Below the pieces are notes generated by a model. It was not told the origin of the DNA. It saw only the letters and a list, made by a program, of their open reading frames with translations, and did no database searches. Of a stretch of DNA of 64,000 nucleotides, positions 44,144 to 53,452 are shown piece by piece (the stretch's first letter is position 1; each line of letters starts with the position of its first letter). Source of the stretch: Photobacterium sp. DA100. Lineage in GTDB: Bacteria > Pseudomonadota > Gammaproteobacteria > Enterobacterales > Vibrionaceae. Made by a program: the position numbers and the translations under genes. The DNA lies in assembly GCF_029223585.1 (NCBI RefSeq), contig NZ_CP119424.1:1116001-1180000 (forward strand), in the 5' to 3' direction.

Positions 44144-44159
44144 ACCATTTCGGGCCAAC
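44144..44159 (-). promoter_or_regulatory. Shared 16-bp motif upstream of the dipeptidase gene
   Basis: Reads GTTGGCCCGAAATGGT on the minus strand, ending 65 bases before the dipeptidase ATG. It matches TTTGGCCCAAAATGGT at 45255-45270, upstream of the serine lyase gene, at 14 of 16 positions. It is probably an AraC-family regulator site. Confidence 0.65.
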
Positions 44160-44216
44160 TGTTTTTTGTTTACTCAATAAATAATAACGATCATTAGCCG
44201 TACAGGGTAATAATGA

Positions 44217-45215
44217 TCATGGCTGGTTAATATCGCGATACTGTTTTGGCGTTACCCCTTCTGCGCGTTTAAAGGCTCTCGAGAAATGGTTGCTTAAGGT
44301 ATAGCCCAACGCAAAAGCAATCTCAGAAATAGGCTTATCGCCGTAAACAAGTTGATGCTTTGCAATATCAATAATCATTGTTTCTAACAACTTGGTATAG
44401 CTGGTCCCTTCTTCATGTAGCCTGCGCTTCAGTGTCCTTGGAGTTAAGCCTGTTATTTCTGCTGCCTTTTCCAGGGTCGGACGCCCTTCACCAAAATAAA
44501 GTGGCAGTGAGTGACGCAAGGTATTGGAGACTGTTTTTGTTATCCCGCTAGCCGCTTTTATACGGTTGGCTCGCCATTTCTCATCAACTGGAGATTCCAG
44601 CAAAAAGTCATCCATCTCCAGAGCGCTATATTCCCGGCCGGTGTAAAACTGAATACTATGCCCCGGATAGAGCCGCTGGCAGAGATTCCTGGCATCAGTC
44701 ATAAGACAGATTTCGGCTGGCACCCAGGGCCTAGCAACAAGCAACCGAATAAGTTCACCAAATACTGAAACCATATATAGCTCTGATAGTAAGAACCAGG
44801 GCTCTTCACAATACTCACGCTTTCGGTAAAACCAGGTTCGGCCAAACTGCAGCTCGAGTCCGAAATTCGAGTCCAGCGATGTTTTAAAAATATTGGCGCA
44901 AATAGTTTCAACCGCTTCTTTTACTGTAAGACACTCACTCATATCAAGTGATTTAAGAAACTTAGCTGCATTTTCTTTAGTCGATTGTTCAATAAAACTA
45001 ACCAATTCATCATCAGATAAATTGGCCATAAGCAGGTTGTACAATGCCTGCAGCCTTTCCGTAACAATATAGCTGTTACGGGGATACAGCTCTATATCGG
45101 CGGGCATAATGGCTTGTTCAAAAATCTGGTAGACATCCAAGTCCATCGTTTTTAAAACCCCCAGCATCGTCAGCACATGCTCAGAGTCTACAACCGCTAT
45201 AAATCTATTTTTCAT
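44217..45215 (-). CDS. AraC-family regulator (OruR/ArgR-like layout)
   Basis: A 332-residue regulator with a long N-terminal sensing domain (about 220 residues) and a C-terminal double helix-turn-helix: PTLEKAAEITGLTPRTLKRRLHEEGTSYTKLLE, then ISEIAFALGYTLSNHFSRAFKRAEGVTPKQYR. It is divergent from the serine lyase gene and upstream of the dipeptidase, with the shared motif in both control regions, so it is the best candidate for binding it. It resembles the second AraC gene at 46969. Confidence 0.88.
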   Translation of the reverse strand: MKNRFIAVVDSEHVLTMLGVLKTMDLDVYQIFEQAIMPADIELYPRNSYIVTERLQALYNLLMANLSDDELVSFIEQSTKENAAKFLKSLDMSECLTVKEAVETICANIFKTSLDSNFGLELQFGRTWFYRKREYCEEPWFLLSELYMVSVFGELIRLLVARPWVPAEICLMTDARNLCQRLYPGHSIQFYTGREYSALEMDDFLLESPVDEKWRANRIKAASGITKTVSNTLRHSLPLYFGEGRPTLEKAAEITGLTPRTLKRRLHEEGTSYTKLLETMIIDIAKHQLVYGDKPISEIAFALGYTLSNHFSRAFKRAEGVTPKQYRDINQP

Positions 45216-45254
45216 TGTTGGTTATCCGTCCTGTCTTTCCCTGATATTACCCTG

Positions 45255-45270
45255 TTTGGCCCAAAATGGT
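45255..45270 (+). promoter_or_regulatory. Shared 16-bp motif between the AraC and serine lyase genes
   Basis: TTTGGCCCAAAATGGT, 67 bases before the serine lyase ATG and 39 bases before the divergent AraC start. Partner of the motif at 44144-44159. The location would allow both activation of the lyase and autoregulation. Confidence 0.65.
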
Positions 45271-45337
45271 CATCTTCATTCGATGGGTTTGTTTAACCTA
45301 TGGCAAACAAACACTGAGAAAATCCAAGGTGAACAAA

Positions 45338-46897
45338 ATGTCTATAGAGCTTTACCCTAGCTTTTTCAATGATGTCATGGCTCCGGTCATGCTGGCCGGT
45401 TCATCAAGCCACCTGGCCGCCCCGCAACGCCTAGGCCTGCTGACCCATTTCTTAGCCGCCGGTGAGGCGATCAATAAAATAGAAGTCATTATGGACGAGG
45501 AAGGATCATTCGCCGGTACCTTTGGCCTGATGTCTGAAGATATCGGCATGTGCGCAGGCGCAATTGGCCTGCCGGTTGATTCTCCGGAACGTAACGAATG
45601 CCACGACATCGCTAGAGAATGCGGCATCGAGGTCGTCTTTACCAAAGCGCCGATGAAAGAAACCGACCACTTGAACGGGATGAAGTTCGAGATCACCACG
45701 AGATCGGGCAAGGTCGTCAGCCTGGTCGGCGACTCTATTGGCGGTGGCATGATCCAAACCAAGAAGATCATGGGCTTTGACTATATCTACAAAGGGGATA
45801 TCAACCTGGTACTGGTGATCAAACGTGACGGCAGCCCAACCATGCTTGACGGCTTGAAGTCGAAAATAACAGGCCTGATGGATTGCAGTATCGACCGCAA
45901 CGAAAACGGTGTTGCCTACTTCTTTACCACCACCAACAAGCCTAATCTGCAGGAGCTAAAAGCACAGGTACCTGAATGCGAGGTATACTTCCTTGAATGT
46001 ATTCTTCCAACCCCGACACTGCCCAATCGCAAACCACAGCTGTTTGATAACTCGACGAAATTTGTTGAGCTTTCGCAAAACAGGCCAATGCACGAAATCG
46101 CGATAGATTACCAGATCGCCGCAACCGGCATGACACGGGAAGAGATCCTCAAGAAGGTCGATGAGCTGCGCGTACTGATGGTTCGCCAAGTCGAAGTCAT
46201 GGCCGATGATATCGATCTTGACTACATGCACTGCTACGGTTTCGATACCGGTAACTACAAACGTATTGTCTCTGGGGAGAAGATCCTTGACGAAGCACAA
46301 TACAATGCGGTGAAGCATTACTTCTCCGTGCTTTCCATGGCACCGAATACGCCTAATGTCGGCTTCCCTCACGGTGCCGGCGGCGGTGTCGTGATGTCTT
46401 GCCTGCGCGCGGCACAAATCAAATACGGTTTCTCTGACGAGAAAATGGTCGAAGGCCTGTTAGTGGCTGCAGCATATGGGGCAATTGCCTACACACGCAC
46501 AGATCCAACCGGAGAAACCATCGGTTGTGCCGGTGAAATGGGACTGAGTGGCGTATTCGCCTCTACAGCCTTGACCTATATTCTCGGGGGTACCCCGGAA
46601 CAAGTAGAATCAGCGGCCTCAATGGCCATGCAGCTGGCTGTTGGCTGGCCTTGTGACCCGATTGCCGGAGCAAACGGAGACCCATGTACCACGCGTGGTA
46701 TGGCAGTTGTTACCCTACCATTCACCTATGCCCAGCTGGCACTGGTGGGCCATCTGACACCGCTGCCATTCCACGAAATCCTGGACGTAGCGACCGAAGT
46801 GGCCGGAAAATTTGATAGCAGCCTGCTTTGTACTGGGCGCGGAGGCTGTGCCGGCTGCCCGACCGCGTGTTCTTTGAAAAAAGAGCTCGGCGTATAA
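45338..46897 (+). CDS. Iron-sulfur L-serine ammonia-lyase, divergent single-chain type
   Basis: A 519-residue protein combining both domains of Fe-S serine dehydratases: an N-terminal beta-domain-like region with the GDSIGGG motif (about residue 131), and a C-terminal alpha domain with VGFPHGAGGGVV, IGCAGEMGLSG, WPCDPIAGANGDPC and CAGCPTAC. The cysteine positions fit the 4Fe-4S cluster ligands of SdaA-type enzymes, but spacing and the extra C-terminal cysteines are unusual, so a related amino acid such as cysteine is possible. It would release ammonia and pyruvate through 2-aminoacrylate. ATG 45338 with AAGGTG is chosen; the longer frame start at 45266 is not credible. A terminator follows. 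Confidence 0.85.
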   Translation: MSIELYPSFFNDVMAPVMLAGSSSHLAAPQRLGLLTHFLAAGEAINKIEVIMDEEGSFAGTFGLMSEDIGMCAGAIGLPVDSPERNECHDIARECGIEVVFTKAPMKETDHLNGMKFEITTRSGKVVSLVGDSIGGGMIQTKKIMGFDYIYKGDINLVLVIKRDGSPTMLDGLKSKITGLMDCSIDRNENGVAYFFTTTNKPNLQELKAQVPECEVYFLECILPTPTLPNRKPQLFDNSTKFVELSQNRPMHEIAIDYQIAATGMTREEILKKVDELRVLMVRQVEVMADDIDLDYMHCYGFDTGNYKRIVSGEKILDEAQYNAVKHYFSVLSMAPNTPNVGFPHGAGGGVVMSCLRAAQIKYGFSDEKMVEGLLVAAAYGAIAYTRTDPTGETIGCAGEMGLSGVFASTALTYILGGTPEQVESAASMAMQLAVGWPCDPIAGANGDPCTTRGMAVVTLPFTYAQLALVGHLTPLPFHEILDVATEVAGKFDSSLLCTGRGGCAGCPTACSLKKELGV

Positions 46898-46916
46898 GTA
46901 ATCACACCCATCTTTC

Positions 46917-46946
46917 AAGCCCTACCATTCAGGCAGGGCTTTTTTA
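46917..46946 (+). terminator. Terminator of the serine lyase gene
   Basis: AAGCCCT / AGGGCTT stem with an 11-base loop and a following T-run, 20 bases past the stop and just before the second AraC gene. Confidence 0.8.
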
Positions 46947-46968
46947 TTATCTCTCGGATGATTAATCA

Positions 46969-47991
46969 ATGCAGGATAAAGCACTCAAGCAGGCTTATAT
47001 ACCACTAGTCTTATCAAAGCAGGTGGTTACATTTATTAATGTCATCAAAGAACTGGGGGAAGACCACTACCCGCTCCTCAGCAAAACAGACTTGCCTGAA
47101 AATATAGAGATTTTAGAAGCAGGTTTTATTACCCGAGAAGTGGTCACCGATTTTTTCGCCACTATGGATTCAGCCCTGCCGGATCATATCAAGTACCAGG
47201 TGATCAGGCAGGCTGCTTACCGGAATGCACGCTATATCATCCAATGTTTTAATTTGAAAGCAGCAGAAACCCTCGTTGATGCTCTTTCTATATTCACTTG
47301 CTACGCTCAGGGTATTTCAACAGATACTAATTTTGAAGTTAAAACGTATATGGACAAACCATGGCTGATTTGTCGCAGACGACATATCAACAAAACGTGG
47401 TTCCGCTTTTCAGAAACTTATGTCGTCTGTGTCCTAATTGAAATTATCCGCCAGTTAATCGGCAAGCAATGGGCAACATCAATGATCCGCATCCAATCCA
47501 AATCCATATACCTTGAAGCCTTGCCGCAACCTTTTCAGGGACTACCTGTCTTCGCCTGCCGAGAAGGAACAGGCATCCATATTGGCAACGACCAACTCGA
47601 CAAAAAAATATCGCACTGGGATCAAACGGACAAGCCTGCCCCTTACCCTCATGACATCTTGCGCCAAAAAAGCTTTGATCTTTCACTGAGGAAGGCTCTG
47701 GCCCCATACCTTTGTGAAGGACGGATCAGCCTGCGCAAAGCCACCAAAATTACCAAACTGACAAAGCGTACGCTGCAAAGAAGGCTTAATGATATCAACA
47801 CGACTTTTTCACAACTGCTTGATGATACCCTCGAAGAGGAAGCAAAACGTTTATTGCAGAGCCAAGAGCTCTCTATCACTCAGGTTTCATATCTGCTTGG
47901 CTATATTACCCCTGCACACTTTTCCAGAGCATTTAAGCGTATGACAGAGCAAACCCCAAAAGCGTACCGTCAGCAAATTAATAGTATGTAA
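46969..47991 (+). CDS. AraC-family regulator, paralog of the upstream AraC gene
   Basis: A 340-residue protein with the same layout: N-terminal sensing domain and C-terminal RISLRKATKITKLTKRTLQRRLNDINTTFSQLL plus LSITQVSYLLGYITPAHFSRAFKRMTEQTPKAYR. It lies on the same strand 70 bases after the serine lyase stop, beyond a terminator, and is likely expressed from its own promoter or by read-through. Its target is not evident. Confidence 0.86.
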   Translation: MQDKALKQAYIPLVLSKQVVTFINVIKELGEDHYPLLSKTDLPENIEILEAGFITREVVTDFFATMDSALPDHIKYQVIRQAAYRNARYIIQCFNLKAAETLVDALSIFTCYAQGISTDTNFEVKTYMDKPWLICRRRHINKTWFRFSETYVVCVLIEIIRQLIGKQWATSMIRIQSKSIYLEALPQPFQGLPVFACREGTGIHIGNDQLDKKISHWDQTDKPAPYPHDILRQKSFDLSLRKALAPYLCEGRISLRKATKITKLTKRTLQRRLNDINTTFSQLLDDTLEEEAKRLLQSQELSITQVSYLLGYITPAHFSRAFKRMTEQTPKAYRQQINSM

Positions 47992-48104
47992 CTATAATTT
48001 TCGGAGTGAATCATTACTTTCTTATAAACAGGTCATTACAACCACAGTCGTTTACTATTGCACCGTCAACACCGTTATATTCTTATTAAACATTTCTCAC
48101 AGAA

Positions 48105-48712
48105 GTAAAAGATCCACCTTCTAAAGAAGGTGGCTTTGCATGAGCCCCCTCGAAGGGGGCCTTTGTTTAGTTCAGCGCTAACTCTCCCTGTTCTTGACGC
48201 TCTTTCTTCTCTTGATGCCTTACATATCGCCGGATTATTTCTTCATTAATTCCAACGCTATCGACAAAATAGCCTCTTTGCCAAAAGTGATTTCCCCAAA
48301 GCTTATTCTTTCTCAAATACGGAAACTTACTGAATAACTTCAAGGCTATTTTGCCTTTCAATACCCCCATCAACTTGGATATTGATAACTTTGGCGGAAC
48401 CTTTACGACAAGGTGTACATGGTCAACTTGTACATTCAACTCAATGACCTCACATCCAAGTTGATTACAATAGACCTGGATACACCGATAAACCTCTTTA
48501 CCCACATTGTTCTTCAAAATCCTGAAGCGGTACTTGGGCGTCCATACGATGTGATATTGACATCGCCAAAATACGTGGGAAGCTTGGTTATATCTACTCA
48601 TGTTATTTGTCCTCTTTGACTTCGCGAAAAATCAAGAGAGCATTTAGCATGAGTAGTACTTCAGGCAAAGCCTCGCTGGATGATAACCACCTACTGAAGT
48701 AGGTGGTTTAGG
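48105..48712 (-). mobile_element. IS200/IS605-type element with tnpA only
   Basis: A compact element bounded by subterminal hairpins instead of inverted repeats: CCACCTTC-TAAA-GAAGGTGG at 48114-48133 and AACCACCTAC-TGAA-GTAGGTGG at 48685-48706. It carries one HUH transposase. Exact ends cannot be fixed without an empty site; the given limits are approximate. An internal hairpin GCCCCCT/AGGGGGC at 48144-48160 follows the tnpA stop. Confidence 0.8.
48167..48601 (-). CDS. tnpA: IS200/IS605-family transposase TnpA (Y1 HUH)
   Basis: A 144-residue single-strand DNA transposase. The HUH pair is DHVHLVV (His-Val-His), and the nucleophile Tyr is in RRYVRHQEKK. The N-terminus SHVFWRCQYHIVWTPKYRFRIL is typical of IS200-type TnpA. 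It is intact, with no tnpB partner. Confidence 0.93.
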   Translation of the reverse strand: MSRYNQASHVFWRCQYHIVWTPKYRFRILKNNVGKEVYRCIQVYCNQLGCEVIELNVQVDHVHLVVKVPPKLSISKLMGVLKGKIALKLFSKFPYLRKNKLWGNHFWQRGYFVDSVGINEEIIRRYVRHQEKKERQEQGELALN

Positions 48713-48723
48713 GCTGAAAATAA

Positions 48724-48749
48724 AAAGCAGCCATTGAAATGGCTGCTTT
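48724..48749 (-). terminator. Terminator of the small outer-membrane protein gene
   Basis: AAAGCAGCCAT / ATGGCTGCTTT 11-bp stem with loop TGAA; minus-strand T-run follows. It lies 25 bases past the stop at 48774, and is symmetric enough to be bidirectional. Confidence 0.88.
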
Positions 48750-48773
48750 AATAATTCAAACTAACCGTTTAAG

Positions 48774-49403
48774 TCAGAAGTTATATTGTAATCCTACGTT
48801 GACATTTAAGTTGGCATTTTTTTGATCGATAGCATACAGATAAGGCTCAAGGCCATTATTGAATTTATAACTCAACCAGTATTCATGTTTCTGTGTTTCG
48901 ATACCAAAAAAGTTCACATACTCTTGCTCTGCATAACGATAAACAAAGCTGAGGTTATCTATCGGTTTAATCACAGCACCAGCACGAAGCTGCTTAACCT
49001 CGCCCAAGTCTACGTCACTAACAGCAATACTGTCCGTATACTCTGCATACAAGGCCACTTGCTTGATTGGCGCGTAGGTTACATTTAAGCGTCCATAAAC
49101 AATATCATCAAAACCTGGCGATAGCGCATTGTCACTACTATAAGCAAAATACCCCACGATCGGAGATACATAGACATTCTTAACAGGAATAAAGGTATGG
49201 GTATATTTAATATCAGTGGTGCCCGCCAAACTCTCACCAATTATGCCGATCTTAGACACTGGAGAGATGTTATACTCGGCACCAACCTCATTTGATTCAT
49301 TTTCTAGGCTATAGTGAACACGGACGTTACCATCCGCGATGGCAACAAATGATAGGGAAACAGCTATAGATAGCAAACCTGTTGTTTTAATAAGTTTGTT
49401 CAT
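48774..49403 (-). CDS. Small outer-membrane beta-barrel protein, unrecognised family
   Basis: A 209-residue protein with a signal peptide (MNKLIKTTGLLSIAVSLSFVAIA) and alternating amphipathic strands ending in VNVGLQYNF, a C-terminal Phe as in barrel proteins. Eight to ten strands are expected. No named family recognised; it could be a small porin or surface protein. Start ATG 49403. It is divergent from an MFS gene. Confidence 0.7.
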   Translation of the reverse strand: MNKLIKTTGLLSIAVSLSFVAIADGNVRVHYSLENESNEVGAEYNISPVSKIGIIGESLAGTTDIKYTHTFIPVKNVYVSPIVGYFAYSSDNALSPGFDDIVYGRLNVTYAPIKQVALYAEYTDSIAVSDVDLGEVKQLRAGAVIKPIDNLSFVYRYAEQEYVNFFGIETQKHEYWLSYKFNNGLEPYLYAIDQKNANLNVNVGLQYNF

Positions 49404-49797
49404 TGTTTAATATAATCCAAATAATGTTGTGTGAACAAACCTAATTCTTGCCAAATTAATATCTAAAAATTACCTTAACGTGCCACTCCATAGCTTCAAG
49501 TGTATAAACGTGCTAACGATCACCTTAATCGCTCCTGAATAAACCATCTATTATGTTAGAAATAGTCAAGAATCCGTTTGTAAACAAAACCAGCTTGATA
49601 TATGTCAAGGTATTTTGCCTCCTCTTGCCCAATGGCACCCTGAGGTAATTTTAGTGATTTCTACTGCTGTAGTTTACCTACATATCTTTAGCTTTTTCCT
49701 GCTTAATTGGAATTAATTCTTAAGATACCCAGTAACGTTATATTTAAAACATAGCATCCATAAATCAAAACTAACATTACACCTTACAGGTAAAAAG
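49404..49797. other. 394-bp divergent intergenic region
   Basis: Lies between the outer-membrane protein gene and the MFS gene. AT-rich; contains a GTTTGTAAACAAAAC palindrome near 49576 and a loose partial match to the AraC-type motif (TTGCCCAATGG near 49624). Neither is strong enough to call. No coding frame is supported. Confidence 0.4.
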
Positions 49798-50919
49798 ATG
49801 AACACTATATCAGGGTTACAACGTTTCAGTATTGGTATCAGCTTGTTTCTGGGTTACGCATTATTTGCTGTAGCTTGGAAAGTCGGTGATTTCTATGTGC
49901 AATCTTCATTAGGGTTTTCTAACTCACAACTGGCCGACTCTACCGCTTGGCTGAACATCGCCAAGTTAACCACTAACTTTATAGTAGGCATTTTAGTTGC
50001 GCGAGTTGCAGCCAAACATTACTTTGCCACAGTCGGAAATGGCTTCTCCATGGGGTTGCTACTTGCAGGTATTGGTCTGGCGATTATGCTAAAAGCCGAC
50101 ACTGAAATGATGGTCATGGCTGGCCGTGCTGTCGTTGGCCTCGGTGGAGGATTAGTTTTATTCTGTCAATCTCCGGTAACGGCATCCGTCTTTTCAGGAA
50201 AAGAGCTAAATATCATGAACGGCGTAAACGCTTCTGCCTATAATGTCGGTATTACCGCCGCGATTACTTTATCGGCAACTATCCTAGCCCTGCCGACGGA
50301 AACCATGGAGCTTGTTACGTCTATCCTCATTGCTGTATCCGTTGCCCTAGCCATTCTCATATTTCTTTCTTTCAAAAAAGTACAGGTTTCTGAAACCGGT
50401 GAGGTGGCTTCGTTCAGTTCTGGCCTCAAAGAGAATTTCAACTGGGTATTCTGTGTCGTCTTCTCTGGTGCCATTGTTTTTTACACCTTATCATTTACCT
50501 TTATTGAGCCCGCAAATATCATGAACTTGTTATATGCAGGCATTGTCGGTAACTTCGCCGGTATTTTCTTAGTCGGAAAATTTGATATCCGAAAGCTAGC
50601 GGTAACAACGACCGTGTTGGCATCACTGTGTGCAATGCCTTTTGTTTTGTTTGGCTCACAGATTGCAGCAATGGCATTGGGCTTTTTCTTGTTCTGCAGC
50701 CTGCCAGCTTTTATCAGCCTTGCCTATATTCGCGAATCCGTTAACCCTAGCTCCTTAGCATTAACATTTATGCTGCTGTGGGTGGGAAGTGACTTGTTAG
50801 TGTCACTGATGGTTAAAGTATTTGCCCTAGTATCACCTAACACCGGAAATCTGATCTTACTAGGATTAATCACAACTTATGGGCTAGGCACTGTCTATAT
50901 CGCCCGTAGATACCGGTAA
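49798..50919 (+). CDS. MFS-type transporter
   Basis: A 373-residue protein with 11-12 hydrophobic helices, short for the family. Its N-terminal half has LGYALFAVAWKVGDFYVQ and GNGFSMGLLLAGIGLAIML; the second half has GNFAGIFLVGKFD. A Gly-rich loop GRAVVGLGGGLVLFCQSP recalls MFS motif 5. The substrate is unknown; the neighbourhood suggests amino acids or peptides. TTACAGGTAAAAAG precedes ATG 49798. Confidence 0.75.
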   Translation: MNTISGLQRFSIGISLFLGYALFAVAWKVGDFYVQSSLGFSNSQLADSTAWLNIAKLTTNFIVGILVARVAAKHYFATVGNGFSMGLLLAGIGLAIMLKADTEMMVMAGRAVVGLGGGLVLFCQSPVTASVFSGKELNIMNGVNASAYNVGITAAITLSATILALPTETMELVTSILIAVSVALAILIFLSFKKVQVSETGEVASFSSGLKENFNWVFCVVFSGAIVFYTLSFTFIEPANIMNLLYAGIVGNFAGIFLVGKFDIRKLAVTTTVLASLCAMPFVLFGSQIAAMALGFFLFCSLPAFISLAYIRESVNPSSLALTFMLLWVGSDLLVSLMVKVFALVSPNTGNLILLGLITTYGLGTVYIARRYR

Positions 50920-50954
50920 CAAACGATAGCAAGCTACTTGGTAACATATACGAA

Positions 50955-50988
50955 AAAAAGCCAGGCTCACTATGCAGCCTGGCTTTTT
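50955..50988. terminator. Bidirectional terminator between the MFS gene and iolA
   Basis: AAAAAGCCAGGCT / AGCCTGGCTTTTT, perfect 13-bp stem with an 8-base loop. T-runs on both strands make it suitable for the convergent MFS gene and iolA. Confidence 0.9.
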
Positions 50989-51008
50989 CTTATCATTTCA
51001 ATTGTTTA

Positions 51009-52517
51009 TTACATCGTCGGCATCACAAAGCTGCTGCTGTGCTGCTCTAAACGAACACTGGCTGGCCAGCGACTGGTCACTGTCTTCATTCGGGTGTAGA
51101 AACGAACACCATCGTTGCCGTGAACATTCAACGGGCCAAACACAGAGCGCTTCCAGCCACCGAAACTGTGGAACGCCATCGGAACAGGGATTGGCACGTT
51201 AATCCCGACCATACCCGCCAGTACATCTTCACTGAACTGACGAGCGGTTTCGCCATCACGGGTAAAGATCGCGGTACCATTGCCGTACTCGTGACGGTTG
51301 ATAAGCTCAAGGCCGGTCTGGTAGTCAGGCACACGGACAATCGCAAGCACAGGGCCGAAAATCTCTTCTTGGTAGATGGTCATCTCCGGTGACACATTAT
51401 CGAACAATGTTGGCCCAACGAAGAAACCATTCTCATGCCCTTCAATGCGGATATCACGGCCATCGACCACCAAAGATGCGCCCTGCTCTACACCCGATGT
51501 GATGTATTCACAGATCTTGTCTTTGTGCTGTGAGGAAATCACGGGGCCCATGTCATTTTCAGGGCCTTCAACCACGCCCGGGCCAACTTTCATCACATCA
51601 ATTTGAGACTTCAGCTTACCGATAAGCTGATCAGCCGTTTCATCACCAACCGCAACTACGACAGACAATGCCATACAACGCTCACCGGCGGCACCATAAG
51701 CAGCGCCCATGATCGCGCTTGTCGCCATATCCAGGTCGGCATCAGGCATCAAGATACAGTGGTTCTTCGCACCGCCCAGTGCCTGGCAACGCTTGCCATG
51801 CGCTGATGCAGTTGAGTAAATGTACTCAGCAATCGGCGTCGACCCTACGAAGCTGACCGCTTGTACACGCGGATCGGTAAGCAATACATCAACCGCTTCC
51901 TTGTCACCGTTCACCACATTAAAGACACCGTCAGGCAAACCGGCTTCTTTAAGCAGCTCGGCCAACACCAATCCTAGAGAGGGATCTTTTTCCGAAGGCT
52001 TCAACACAAAAGTATTACCCGTCGCCAAGGCAATCGGGAACATCCACATGGGCACCATTGCCGGAAAGTTGAATGGGGTAATACCCGCACAGACACCTAG
52101 TGGCTGCATCAGCGAGTGACTATCGACACCAGTCCCCACATTGGCTGAATGCTCCCCTTTCTGAAGATGCGGAATACCACAGGCAAACTCAACTACCTCA
52201 AGGCCACGGGTCACTTCACCCACTGCATCTGAATAAACTTTACCGTGCTCACTTGAGATCAGGCGAGCCAGCTCATCCATGTTCTGCTCAAGCAAGGCTT
52301 TGAATTTGAACATCACACGAGCACGCTTGAGCGGCGATGTCTTTGCCCATGCAGGAAATGCCTTATCAGCAGCAGCGATGGCTTCGGCGGTTTCAGCAGC
52401 TGAGCTCAATACTACCTGACGGGTCTGCTCACCGGTTGCTGGGTTGAATACCGGGGCAAAGCGCTGGCTGTGACTTTCGCTGATTTGGCCCTGAATGAAG
52501 TTTTGAACTGTTTCCAT
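51009..52517 (-). CDS. iolA: IolA/MmsA, (methyl)malonate-semialdehyde dehydrogenase
   Basis: CoA-dependent aldehyde dehydrogenase that converts malonate semialdehyde to acetyl-CoA at the end of inositol breakdown. 502 residues. The catalytic Cys lies in GAAYGAAGERCMALSVVV and the NAD/CoA region in FVLKPSEKDPS and VSFVGSTPIAEYI. GGWKRSVFGPLNVHG near the C-terminus is typical of MmsA. It is the last gene of the iol unit, 15 bases after iolE. Confidence 0.95.
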   Translation of the reverse strand: METVQNFIQGQISESHSQRFAPVFNPATGEQTRQVVLSSAAETAEAIAAADKAFPAWAKTSPLKRARVMFKFKALLEQNMDELARLISSEHGKVYSDAVGEVTRGLEVVEFACGIPHLQKGEHSANVGTGVDSHSLMQPLGVCAGITPFNFPAMVPMWMFPIALATGNTFVLKPSEKDPSLGLVLAELLKEAGLPDGVFNVVNGDKEAVDVLLTDPRVQAVSFVGSTPIAEYIYSTASAHGKRCQALGGAKNHCILMPDADLDMATSAIMGAAYGAAGERCMALSVVVAVGDETADQLIGKLKSQIDVMKVGPGVVEGPENDMGPVISSQHKDKICEYITSGVEQGASLVVDGRDIRIEGHENGFFVGPTLFDNVSPEMTIYQEEIFGPVLAIVRVPDYQTGLELINRHEYGNGTAIFTRDGETARQFSEDVLAGMVGINVPIPVPMAFHSFGGWKRSVFGPLNVHGNDGVRFYTRMKTVTSRWPASVRLEQHSSSFVMPTM

Positions 52518-52532
52518 TGTTTGCTCCTGTAA

Positions 52533-53441
52533 TTACTCTTGGCCTTCGCCTTCTAATAGCCCGGCCTCGCGAGCAAGTTCTTGTAAATTATTAAAACCTA
52601 AAGTGGCATAGGTCATTGGATGAGCGATTGCAGGGTCCTGCTCAGCTTCCACGACCAACCAGCCCTGATAATTGACGTTTTTTAACTGCTCAAATACTGC
52701 TGGATAATTCACACAACCATCGCCCGGAACAGTGAATACGCCATCAAGTACTGCATCAAGGAAGCTGGTATTGCGGTTCTTCACATCAGCCAGTACATCA
52801 GCACGAATATCTTTGGTATGAACATGGTTAATCCGGTGGGCCCAACGCGTTGCCACCTGTACCGGATCAGCGCCAGCAAAGGTCAGATGACCGGTATCAA
52901 GCAACAGCCCCACTTCTTCACTGGTGTATTCCATCAGGTTATCGATATCTTCAGCAGTCTCGATAACGGTGCCCATATGATGGTGATAGGCTACCTCAAC
53001 CCCCTGGCTTTTGGTGTACTTGGCAAACTCGCTAAGTTTCTTGCCGTACTCTCGCCATTTATCAGCGGGAAAGTTAGGGCGAAGACGCACCGGTGTATCT
53101 TGCTGGCCGTGAATGCATCCGGTGACTTCAGCAAATACCATCACCTTAGCACCCAACTCACGCAGTAAGGTCAAGTGAGGCTGAACCGCTTCGATTTCTT
53201 CCTCTACCGTGCGGGTAAGCAATTCGCCGGAGTACCAGCCTGACACCAACTTAAGATCATGATTGGCGAGTATCGGTCCTAGCACACTGGCTTCACGCGG
53301 AAACTTATTGCCAAGTTCGAAGCCGGCAAAACCGGCTTGGCGCCCTTCAGTCAAACATGTTGCTAATGGTGTTTCTGCACCCAAAGATGGCAAGTCATCG
53401 TTGGTCCAAGTCAGTGGGTTGATACCTAGTTGAACAGTCAT
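52533..53441 (-). CDS. iolE: IolE, inosose dehydratase
   Basis: A 302-residue TIM-barrel sugar-isomerase-like enzyme that dehydrates scyllo-inosose to the dione. Typical blocks: LGINPLTWTNDDLPSLG, VAYHHHMGTVIE, LLLDTGHLTFAGADP, and NHVHTKDIRADVLA. The metal ligands are in these His/Asp/Glu motifs. AAGGAGAAT precedes ATG 53441. Confidence 0.95.
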   Translation of the reverse strand: MTVQLGINPLTWTNDDLPSLGAETPLATCLTEGRQAGFAGFELGNKFPREASVLGPILANHDLKLVSGWYSGELLTRTVEEEIEAVQPHLTLLRELGAKVMVFAEVTGCIHGQQDTPVRLRPNFPADKWREYGKKLSEFAKYTKSQGVEVAYHHHMGTVIETAEDIDNLMEYTSEEVGLLLDTGHLTFAGADPVQVATRWAHRINHVHTKDIRADVLADVKNRNTSFLDAVLDGVFTVPGDGCVNYPAVFEQLKNVNYQGWLVVEAEQDPAIAHPMTYATLGFNNLQELAREAGLLEGEGQE

Positions 53442-53452
53442 GCTAATTCTCC

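Noticed and set aside
48413..48619. Plus-strand 68-residue frame in the IS200 element
   Set aside because: Antisense to the intact TnpA gene.
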